Shown here in pieces: positions 1 to 6,141 of a DNA stretch of 16,007 nt. The stretch is taken from assembly GCF_910585845.1 (NCBI RefSeq), contig NZ_CAJUHF010000064.1, positions 1 to 16,007 of the forward strand, read 5' to 3'. The notes beneath the pieces were generated by a model. It did not search any database, had not been told where the DNA came from, and was given only the letters and a program-made list of their open reading frames with translations. Within the stretch, counting starts at the first letter, position 1, and each line of letters begins with the position of its first letter. Origin of the DNA: an uncultured Bacteroides sp. GTDB lineage: Bacteria > Bacteroidota > Bacteroidia > Bacteroidales > Bacteroidaceae. The position numbers and the translations under genes were made by a program.

Positions 1-106
1 TCATTCTCGTTTTTGTCTTTTTCGAAGACCGCAATGCGGTTCAGTAACCTTGCCAAGTGCTGGGTTCCCTTCAGTCCTGTCTCCTTTTTTGATTTGATAA
101 GTCTCT
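1..106 (-). other. open reading frame fragment running off the left window edge
   Basis: Read on the minus strand, this stretch is open without a stop and reads as a plausible basic, helical protein segment (RLIKSKKETGLKGTQHLARL, then LNRIAVFEKDKNEN). It continues beyond base 1. The frame also stays open through the inverted repeat of the adjacent insertion sequence, so its true beginning cannot be placed; it may be the remainder of a gene split by the element. I do not recognise the family, and at this length an open frame could be chance. Confidence 0.3.
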
Positions 107-131
107 TGAAGTGACCCCAAAAAGTTGTACA
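107..131 (+). repeat. left terminal inverted repeat of the IS3-family element
   Basis: The sequence starts TGAAGTGACCCC and continues through a five-A run to GTTGTACA. It pairs with 1501-1525 with a few mismatches and one offset base. It lies downstream of orfB. Confidence 0.8.
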
Positions 132-140
132 GGTTAAACA

Positions 141-936
141 TTATCCATTAATTGAAAGAGTTCGGTATTGCACCGGGCTCTTTCCTTTTAAGCGGGACTT
201 AATTCTTTTATTGTTCTATATATTCCTCCAAATCTCTTATGAAGTTTTCTGGCGATTCAAACACTTCTGCATATAGAAGTTCAGATTTCATGATACCAAA
301 GAAGTTCTCCATCATGGCATTGTCAAGACAGTTCCCTTTACGGGACATACTCTGTATAATGTGATGTTCCGCCAGGCGCTTCCGATAGCCCAAATGCTGG
401 TATTGCCAACTTTGGTCAGAGTGAAGTATAAGCCCCTCAAGTCTGTCGAACCTGGTAAAAGCCTTGTCAAGCATATCGTACACCTGTTCCATATTCGGAC
501 TGCGAGAGATATTATAAGATATAATCTCACCGTTGAACATATCCAGTATCGGTGATAGATAAAGTTTGACCGAGCCAATGTTTATCTGTGTCACATCAGT
601 AGCCCATTTGCGGTTAGGGGCTTCGGAAACAAAGTTCCTTGCCAGTATATTGGGCGCAATCTTTCCGACCTCTCCTTTGTAGGAACGATAACGTACTTTA
701 CGGATTCTACTCTTAAGACACATCTCATTCATCAAGCGCTGTACGGTCTTATGGTTGATGACAAACCCACGGTTTCGCATCTCTGCAGTCACACGTCGAT
801 AGCCGTAGCGACCTTTATGCTCATGGTAAATAGCCCTTATGGTTTCTCTCTCCATGGCGTACTTATCCTTCGCTTTCAGGCACTTCATATGATAATAGAA
901 CACAGAGCGAGCCATCTTTCTCAGCTTTAACAACAA
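141..936 (-). pseudogene. IS3-family transposase orfB (DDE integrase), frameshifted near the C-terminus
   Basis: The catalytic half of the IS3 transposase, which cuts and joins the element's ends. In the readable frame (TTG start at 936) the DDE triad is visible: D114 in WATDVTQ, D174 in LHSDQSWQYQ and E210 in MENFFG, with 35 residues between the last two as in IS3. The N-terminal helical region includes RSVFYYH. The frame stops at 208-210 just after EEYIEQ. Moving one base over, at 209 down to 141, recovers the family's usual ending (KRIKSRLKGKSPVQYRT and a TAA at 141-143). The residues normally found between (an N/Y-rich YYNN stretch) are missing, so a small out-of-frame deletion is the likely cause. 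In intact relatives orfB is made by a -1 frameshift from orfA; here the orfB frame stays open upstream of 936 into the end of orfA, consistent with that. Confidence 0.85.
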
Positions 937-956
937 GCCAAGAGGATATTCCGACC

Positions 957-1475
957 TTAGTTCGTCGATGGTTTTTGCCCATTGAGACGTGCTTGGGCTT
1001 TCTGTTCCTCGACTAAGGCCTTTACTTTTTTTAGCAACGTATTCTCTGCTCTCACGCGGAGGTTTTCTGCCTGAAGCTTCTCTAGTTCTGTCTGTGGGTC
1101 TCTTTTCTTAGGTCTTGTCATGGGAGCTTTTGGAGGTCGACCTCGCTGTTTTACGTCATATAGCGAGCCTCCCGACCGAACCTTTCTCAACCACGATAAA
1201 ATCGTGTTGCGGTTCACGTCGTAACGAAGGCTTAACTGCTGCAAAGTTACTCCATCCTTGATATGTTCCAAAATAATTCTTTCTTTTTCTGCAGAAGTAA
1301 AGTGGTAACCCTTTGTTGATGTGAGAAGACCTTCCTCTCCATAGGCCCTGTAACGGGACAACCAGCCGCGAACCTGATGCTTGTCAAGATGACGTTCACG
1401 GCAAATGCTGACCAAGGTTTTACCACATGTAATTTCACTTACTACATTTAGCTTTTCTTCAAAACTATACTTCAT
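957..1475 (-). CDS. IS3-family transposase orfA (helix-turn-helix, leucine zipper)
   Basis: The DNA-binding subunit of the IS3 transposase, about 172 residues. It has two helix-turn-helix-like segments: one around VSICRERHLDKHQVRGWLSR and one around LQQLSLRYDVNRNTILSWLR. A C-terminal coiled coil follows (LEKLQAENLRVRAENTLLKK), used for dimerisation. The open frame extends upstream to 1607, but that extension crosses the terminal inverted repeat and flanking DNA, so the ATG at 1473-1475 (MKYSFEEK) is the sensible start, 25 bases inside the element. A run of five A on the coding strand (972-976), eight codons before the stop, is a plausible slip point for -1 frameshifting into orfB; it is not a textbook heptamer. 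Confidence 0.88.
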   Translation of the reverse strand: MKYSFEEKLNVVSEITCGKTLVSICRERHLDKHQVRGWLSRYRAYGEEGLLTSTKGYHFTSAEKERIILEHIKDGVTLQQLSLRYDVNRNTILSWLRKVRSGGSLYDVKQRGRPPKAPMTRPKKRDPQTELEKLQAENLRVRAENTLLKKVKALVEEQKAQARLNGQKPSTN

Positions 1476-1500
1476 AAAAAACTGCACTCCGAAAGTTTTG

Positions 1501-1525
1501 TGTCCAACTTTTGGGGTGCAGTTCA
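1501..1525 (-). repeat. right terminal inverted repeat of the IS3-family element
   Basis: Read from the element's outside on the minus strand it starts TGAACTGCACCCC and continues AAAAGTTGGACA. It pairs with 107-131. It lies just upstream of orfA and probably overlaps its promoter. Confidence 0.8.
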
Positions 1526-1592
1526 GAACATTTTTCTTGTTGCTTTGTTTTATAGAAGTGCAATAAACAAAATAAAAAAGAAAGGATGAATT

Positions 1593-1700
1593 ATGAATCG
1601 AAAACATTTAATTTCCATTAGTGTATTAACTGCTATTCTTTTGCTATTTTACTGGTTGGTGATAGCGGAAGATATGAATGCTTGGTTAAGTACAGTTTGA
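1593..1700 (+). CDS. small single-span membrane protein (35 residues), family unknown
   Basis: A 36-codon frame starting with ATG at 1593 and ending TGA at 1698-1700. The protein has a basic N-terminus (MNRKHL), one strongly hydrophobic segment of about 19 residues (ISISVLTAILLLFYWLVIA) and a short acidic, amphipathic tail (EDMNAWLSTV). That is the layout of a small inner-membrane protein with the N-terminus inside. A purine-rich AAAGAAAGGA precedes the start by a few bases. It begins 68 bases after the end of the insertion sequence and ends 15 bases before the -33 box of the next gene. I do not recognise a family, and nothing shows its role. It could be chance, but the hydrophobic segment with a correct charge bias and a preceding purine run argue for a gene. 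Confidence 0.5.
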   Translation: MNRKHLISISVLTAILLLFYWLVIAEDMNAWLSTV

Positions 1701-1715
1701 TTTTTCCATATTTTC

Positions 1716-1748
1716 TTTGTGCAATTATGCAGATAAAATGTATCTTCG
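1716..1748 (+). promoter_or_regulatory. Bacteroides-type promoter for the HdeD-like gene
   Basis: TTTG at 1716-1719, a spacer of 21 bases, then TATCTTCG at 1741-1748, close to the Bacteroides -33/-7 consensus TTTG and TAnnTTTG. Transcription would start around 1754-1756, which leaves a leader of about ten bases before the ATG at 1765. This rules against a translation start at 1717. Confidence 0.6.
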
Positions 1749-1764
1749 CAAAAAATGTAGATGT

Positions 1765-2355
1765 ATGAAAGGAGTAAATAATTCTTTTTTGCGTGCAATA
1801 TGTGCGCTGATCATAGGTTTGATATTGGTGATGTTTCCCAATGAGGCAGGTGATTATCTGGTCATAACGGTGGGCGTGATGTTTATGATACCATCGCTTT
1901 TGAGTATTATCGGGTATTTTACGATGAGTGCTGCTGAAAGGAAACGTCTGCCGATTGAAGGGGTGGGCAGTTTCTTATTTGGTCTTTGGCTGGTGATTAT
2001 GCCCGGTTTCTTTGCAGATCTGCTGACGTTTGTATTGGGATTTATTCTGGTGCTTGGAGGTATACAGCAGATATCATCGCTGTCTGTTGCCCGTCGCTGG
2101 ATGTCGGTTCATGCAGGATTTTATATTATTCCGGTACTCATTCTCCTTGCCGGATTGGTGGCTGTGGTCAATCCGACAGGAGTACGTTCCACGGCATTCA
2201 TTGTGATAGGTATCACAAGTTTGGTTTATGCAGTTTCAGAGTTGGTGAATTGGTTTACATTTACACGCAAAAGACCGAAAACACCAGTTGCGTCAAATGC
2301 TTCTTTGAAATCAGTAGACGACATTGAAGATGCGGAAATTTTGGAAGATAAATAA
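1765..2355 (+). CDS. HdeD/DUF308-type six-helix membrane protein
   Basis: A 196-residue inner-membrane protein resembling the HdeD family (DUF308), small multi-span proteins linked to acid stress in enterobacteria; the biochemical function is not known. Hydrophobic segments lie at about residues 8-24, 30-52, 68-84, 86-101, 115-136 and 142-166. A basic loop (TRKRPK) and a polar acidic tail of about 25 residues ending in LEDK follow. The frame is open from an ATG at 1717, but the promoter sits inside that extension, which also adds an unlikely cysteine- and lysine-rich leader, so the ATG at 1765 (MKGVNNSF) is chosen. The stop abuts the stop of the convergent peptidase gene, with zero bases between. 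Confidence 0.75.
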   Translation: MKGVNNSFLRAICALIIGLILVMFPNEAGDYLVITVGVMFMIPSLLSIIGYFTMSAAERKRLPIEGVGSFLFGLWLVIMPGFFADLLTFVLGFILVLGGIQQISSLSVARRWMSVHAGFYIIPVLILLAGLVAVVNPTGVRSTAFIVIGITSLVYAVSELVNWFTFTRKRPKTPVASNASLKSVDDIEDAEILEDK

Positions 2356-2369
2356 TCATTTATCTTCCA
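2342..2369. terminator. palindrome spanning both stop codons of convergent genes
   Basis: A perfect inverted repeat of 12 base pairs (arms 2342-2353 and 2358-2369) around a four-base loop at 2354-2357. The core arm reads GGAAGATAAAT. The two abutting stop codons lie within it. As RNA it would form a hairpin in either transcript, so it may act as a bidirectional terminator or a 3'-end stabiliser. It lacks a clear uridine tract after the stem on either strand, so classic intrinsic termination is not certain. Confidence 0.55.
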
Positions 2370-3666
2370 GCCACTTATTTATCAGTTTCATTGCTTCTTC
2401 CTTTTCCTTCTCGGGTAATGTGTTGATACGTGCCAGGTGACTTCCATTGGGTTGGATAAACACATGGATATTTTTCTTGTTTTTCAGCCACGTAACGCCT
2501 GCTGCTGTCCACGGATCGTTCTGCCCGTAGATGAATATCATTTTGGGGTCGTTTTTCTTTAAGAAGGTTGTTATTTTCTTGCTGAGGGTTTTATCAAAAT
2601 TCATGTCTTTCAGTTCTTTGGGAAGCATCAAGCGGTGCAGGTAGCCTTTACTTGATCGGATTGTGAGGTATTCCTTGAAAGGCTTTATGTCGTAGCCATA
2701 GTATCCGAGTTCACGGGCTGCTTGTACGAAAAAGGAAGCGCTCGGGCTGTCAGGAGTGAAGTAACCCGGTTCGCTGATGGTGAGCAAGTGGTTGAAGATG
2801 TCATCATCAGAAGCGTTAGCATCAGGAATAGAACTGATAGGAGTGCCCCATTGCCATAAGGCAAATGAATATTCCAATACTGAATAATCGTAGATTTCTT
2901 CAATAGGAACATTAAAAGTGTAGTTCTTTTCCATACAGTATTTCTCGAAACGGGGGAGTAGGGTTGCTTTCCGTTTCAATGTTTCCAGTTGGAAGTCCTC
3001 GATCTTTTTGCGATGCTCACTTGTAGAGACGTTACGTAGGAATGGTTCGTGACGACCGTCTTCCACTCCATAACAAAGCGGGGCTACATAAGGAACGGAA
3101 ATATCTACATCATCCGGATAGAAAGTGCGGTAGAGAAGAGTGGTTTGCCCACCTTTGCTGATACCCGTTGCGATCCATTTACCCGGATAGATATTTTTGA
3201 ATGCGGTGGTGACGGCGTGTAGGTCATCAGCGGAGTTTTCTGCAGTGAGATATTGCCAGTCTTTGGGTTCGGGAGTGGATTCCAGAAAATAACGGTATTC
3301 TACGAATATCATGTTGGCATTTAACATTGTTGAAAGCTCTTCGCGGTATTTAGGGTGAAGGGCGTAGGAGGCACCATAACCTTCGGTAACAATGATTGTG
3401 GGGCGATCGAAACCGACGTGAGAAACGATAACGCGTTGACGAAAGTTGCCCTTTTCCGGATGGCGGTGATCTAATGGTTGAGTGAAGTAGGTGACATACT
3501 TCTCCGAAAACTCGGAGGTTTCCAAGGGACGTATTTCCTTGATGGCTGAAATCTTGCTTATTTTTTGTTCCAGAACCGTTTGTGCAGATAGATATGCCGG
3601 TATGATTGTCAACAGCAGCACAAAGAGTGAAATCGTAGCGTAACGAATGCGTATTTTCTTCATCAT
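2356..3666 (-). CDS. secreted S37-type serine peptidase (PS-10-like tripeptidyl aminopeptidase family)
   Basis: A 436-residue alpha/beta-hydrolase peptidase. The N-terminus is a signal peptide (hydrophobic core at about residues 10-25, likely cut after SAQ at 29), so it acts in the periplasm or outside the inner membrane. The mature part resembles the S37 (PS-10) family, known from Streptomyces tripeptidyl aminopeptidases. Visible are the nucleophile elbow GISKGG with Ser170, a likely catalytic Asp384 in YGQNDPW and His410 in GSHLARI. The conserved block VEYRYFLES-TPEPKDWQYLT precedes the active serine. Family members release short peptides from protein N-termini; the substrate here is unknown. 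Two adjacent ATG codons are possible starts (3664-3666 or one codon later). The gene is convergent with the HdeD-like gene and shares its palindromic end. Confidence 0.8.
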   Translation of the reverse strand: MMKKIRIRYATISLFVLLLTIIPAYLSAQTVLEQKISKISAIKEIRPLETSEFSEKYVTYFTQPLDHRHPEKGNFRQRVIVSHVGFDRPTIIVTEGYGASYALHPKYREELSTMLNANMIFVEYRYFLESTPEPKDWQYLTAENSADDLHAVTTAFKNIYPGKWIATGISKGGQTTLLYRTFYPDDVDISVPYVAPLCYGVEDGRHEPFLRNVSTSEHRKKIEDFQLETLKRKATLLPRFEKYCMEKNYTFNVPIEEIYDYSVLEYSFALWQWGTPISSIPDANASDDDIFNHLLTISEPGYFTPDSPSASFFVQAARELGYYGYDIKPFKEYLTIRSSKGYLHRLMLPKELKDMNFDKTLSKKITTFLKKNDPKMIFIYGQNDPWTAAGVTWLKNKKNIHVFIQPNGSHLARINTLPEKEKEEAMKLINKWLEDK

Positions 3667-3688
3667 AATAGGATTTAAATTAGGGGAG

Positions 3689-3696
3689 TAAAGATA
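3689..3696 (-). promoter_or_regulatory. possible -7 box for the S37 peptidase gene
   Basis: On the minus strand TATCTTTA lies 22 bases before the start codon, one base off TAnnTTTG. No clear TTTG is seen at the -33 position, so the support is weak. Confidence 0.35.
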
Positions 3697-3767
3697 GTAT
3701 GTTTTTCTGAGAAAAGAGGATAAGTAGGAGTGGATAATTTTTTTATTCCAGATTCATATATAAATAA

Positions 3768-3799
3768 AGATAGTCCTTATTTCACAACAAGGACTATCT
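3768..3799 (-). terminator. hairpin terminator downstream of glnN
   Basis: A perfect 11-bp inverted repeat (AGATAGTCCTT at 3768-3778 with AAGGACTATCT at 3789-3799) with a ten-base loop, about 100 bases past the glnN stop. On the minus strand it is followed by TTTATTTATATA, a U-rich tract suited to intrinsic termination. It also separates the nitrogen block from the peptidase gene. The rest of 3667-3898 holds no gene I can support. Confidence 0.65.
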
Positions 3800-3898
3800 G
3801 CAAACTTAAAACAACCAACAAAAGAAATAGATAATTTTTTAGATTTATAATTTGAAGCCCACTTATAGGGGCTTTGTAACCCAGTTATAAATCCGGAC

Positions 3899-6088
3899 TT
3901 ATCTAATGAACAAAAGTTCTCTGTATTTGGGTAATGTCCACATCTGATTGTCAACGATCAGCTCTAATTTATCGATGTGGTAACGGATCTCTTCCATTGC
4001 CGGTACGATGGTGTCGTGGTAAGCAATGGCTTTTTCACGTTCATTCTCGATCTTGTTGGCAACCTTTCGTGCTTCGATCATAGCATCTACATGCTCCTTA
4101 ATGAAAGCAGTGCGGTCGGCAATCTCTTCAATAAGCTCTAGGTTCTTGGCTGACAGTTTTGCTGCTTTGTCTTCTGCAAACAGTTTCTTCAGCTTATAAA
4201 CGTTGTTGATGAGGTCCGTTTGATATTGTGTCGCTACAGGGATGATATGGTTCATTGCCAGATCACCTAACACACGAGCCTCGATTTGGATCTTCTTGGT
4301 GTATGTTTCCCATTTTACCTCATTCCGTGCTTCCAGTTCTTTCCGATTCAGCACACCGGTAGTTTCGAACATCTTTATACTTTCCGGTTTCAGGTAATTG
4401 TCAAAGATGAGAGGTACACTGGTTTCACAGTCCAAACCACGCTTTTTAGCTTCGGCTTTCCATTCTTCGCTGTAACCGTTGCCGTCGAAGTGTATAGGCT
4501 TGCATATCTTGATGTATTTGCGGATCACCTCGAGGATAGCTGAGATTTTCGGTTCACCTTTTTCGATAAGGGCATCTACGTCTTTCTTAAATTCTACCAA
4601 TTGTTCGGCTACGGCTGAGTTGAGTGCAATCATGGCACAGGCACAGTTGGCCTCAGAGCCTACAGCACGGAACTCAAAACGATTGCCGGTGAAAGCAAAC
4701 GGGCTGGTACGGTTACGGTCTGTGTTATCAATAAGCAATTCGGGAATCTGCGGGATATCCAACTTCATGCCTTGTTTGCCACTGAGGCTTACAAGATCGT
4801 CTTTGGTGCTCTCTTCTATATGTTCCAGTACTTGTGACAATTGTTTGCCGAGGAAGCTGGAAATGATTGCGGGAGGTGCTTCATTAGCACCCAAACGGTG
4901 TGCATTAGTTGCACTGGAGATAGAGGCTTTCAGTAATCCGTTATGTTTGTAAACTGCCATCAAGGTATTTACAATAAAGGTGATGAAACGCAGGTTATCT
5001 TCAGGTAATTTTCCCGGTCCCATCAGTCCAATGCCAGTATCTGTTCCCAATGACCAGTTGTTGTGCTTGCCACTTCCGTTGACACCTTTGAAAGGTTTTT
5101 CGTGCAACAATACGCGAAAACCATGATTGCGTGCGACTTTGCGCATCACTGCCATGATAAGCATATTGTGGTCTACTGCCAGATTACATTCTTCGAAGAT
5201 AGGAGCCAACTCAAATTGATTGGGAGCGACTTCGTTGTGACGGGTTTTTACAGGAATACCGAGTTTTAGAGCTTCAATTTCCAGCTCTTTCATGAAGGCG
5301 GCTACACGAGTAGGGATAGCTCCGAAATAATGGTCTTCGAGTTGTTGGTTTTTGGCACTGTCATGTCCCATGAGTGTGCGTCCGGTCATCAATAAATCGG
5401 GACGGGCAGCATAAAGTCCTTCGTCAATCAGGAAATATTCTTGTTCCCATCCCAAGTAGGCAACGACTTTCTTTACATCAGGGTTGAAATAGTGACATAC
5501 GTCTACGGCGGCTTTGTCTACGGCACGTAGGGCTTTCAGTAACGGTGCCTTGTAATCCAGTGATTCGCCAGTGTATGCAATGAAAATGGTCGGAATGCAG
5601 AGGGTATCATCGACAATGAATGCCGGTGAAGAGGGATCCCATGCACTATATCCTCTTGCTTCGAAAGTGTTGCGGATTCCACCATTAGGGAAACTGGATG
5701 CGTCCGGTTCTTGCTGAACGAGAAGTTTTCCTGTGAATTCTTCCATTACTCCACCTTTACCGTCATGTTCAATAAAAGCATCATGCTTTTCTGCTGTGCC
5801 TTCGGTGAGTGGATGGAACCAGTGTGTGTAGTGAGTAACTCCCATTTCGAGTGCCCATTTCTTCATGCCGGCTGCTACTTCGTCAGCAATGCTACGATCC
5901 AGTGGGGCGCCATTGTCAATCACATCAATCAGTTTGGCATATACCTTGCTGGGCAAATACCTGAACATTTTTTCCTTGTTGAATACATATTTGGCATAAT
6001 ATTCCGACGGACGTTCCGCGGGAGCTGCCACTGCAACGGGTTTCTTCTTAAACGCCGTTTCAACTACTCTGAATCTTAATTTAGACAT
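3899..6088 (-). CDS. glnN: glutamine synthetase type III (GS-III)
   Basis: Makes glutamine from glutamate, ammonium and ATP in the cytoplasm. The 729 residues match the large GS-III form typical of Bacteroides (GS-I and GS-II are far shorter). The N-terminal family-specific region includes WFHPLTEGTAEKHD (90-103). Catalytic-domain motifs include GWEQEYFLID (213-222) with metal-binding glutamates, NEVAPNQFELAP (285-296) and the glycine-rich NGSGKHNNWSL (337-347). A helical C-terminal part follows (about 600-729). It is the last gene of the block, 53 bases after amtB, so it is probably cotranscribed with the PII and AmtB genes. Almost the whole spacer is a 7-bp repeat that reaches the start codon. 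In B. fragilis the same enzyme has been called glnA. Nitrogen control is likely but no operator is recognised. Confidence 0.96.
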   Translation of the reverse strand: MSKLRFRVVETAFKKKPVAVAAPAERPSEYYAKYVFNKEKMFRYLPSKVYAKLIDVIDNGAPLDRSIADEVAAGMKKWALEMGVTHYTHWFHPLTEGTAEKHDAFIEHDGKGGVMEEFTGKLLVQQEPDASSFPNGGIRNTFEARGYSAWDPSSPAFIVDDTLCIPTIFIAYTGESLDYKAPLLKALRAVDKAAVDVCHYFNPDVKKVVAYLGWEQEYFLIDEGLYAARPDLLMTGRTLMGHDSAKNQQLEDHYFGAIPTRVAAFMKELEIEALKLGIPVKTRHNEVAPNQFELAPIFEECNLAVDHNMLIMAVMRKVARNHGFRVLLHEKPFKGVNGSGKHNNWSLGTDTGIGLMGPGKLPEDNLRFITFIVNTLMAVYKHNGLLKASISSATNAHRLGANEAPPAIISSFLGKQLSQVLEHIEESTKDDLVSLSGKQGMKLDIPQIPELLIDNTDRNRTSPFAFTGNRFEFRAVGSEANCACAMIALNSAVAEQLVEFKKDVDALIEKGEPKISAILEVIRKYIKICKPIHFDGNGYSEEWKAEAKKRGLDCETSVPLIFDNYLKPESIKMFETTGVLNRKELEARNEVKWETYTKKIQIEARVLGDLAMNHIIPVATQYQTDLINNVYKLKKLFAEDKAAKLSAKNLELIEEIADRTAFIKEHVDAMIEARKVANKIENEREKAIAYHDTIVPAMEEIRYHIDKLELIVDNQMWTLPKYRELLFIR

Positions 6089-6089
6089 A

Positions 6090-6138
6090 ATACTTTGTGA
6101 TTTATGATTTATACTTTATGATTTATACTTTATGATTT
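6090..6138. repeat. seven tandem 7-bp units between amtB and glnN
   Basis: The plus strand reads as seven consecutive heptads of the form RTRMTTT: ATACTTT, GTGATTT, ATGATTT, ATACTTT, ATGATTT, ATACTTT, ATGATTT. The middle part is also a perfect 14-bp repeat (6104-6117 and 6118-6131, with a third partial copy). The array starts one base before the glnN start codon and stops a few bases short of the amtB stop codon, so it forms nearly the entire 53-base spacer. Confidence 0.85.
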
Positions 6139-6141
6139 ATG

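Larger units (their letters stand above)
107..1525 (-). mobile_element. IS3-family insertion sequence (IS150-like), probably defective
   Basis: A 1419-bp element with two consecutive minus-strand reading frames of IS3 type: a helix-turn-helix orfA and a DDE-integrase orfB. The ends are imperfect 25-bp inverted repeats at 107-131 and 1501-1525. Both start TGAA-TG and share ACCCC, a run of A, GTTG and ACA, and each needs a one-base gap to align with the other. The length and TG...CA termini fit the family. The bases flanking the two ends (TCT on the left, GAA on the right) do not match, so no target duplication is visible. The frame of orfB is broken near its 3' end, so the copy is likely immobile unless helped in trans. 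Confidence 0.9.

Noticed and set aside
32..44. ACCGC/GCGGT mini-hairpin left of the insertion sequence
   Set aside because: Only five pairs with a three-base loop, within an open frame; likely chance.
3855..3874. AAGCCC/GGGCTT stem just after the glnN stop as a terminator
   Set aside because: On the transcript strand it is followed by an A-rich, not U-rich, tract; the longer hairpin at 3768-3799 is the better candidate.
3754..3954. 66-codon minus-strand frame across the glnN end
   Set aside because: It overlaps the glnN C-terminus and the terminator hairpin in another frame; translation has no domain.
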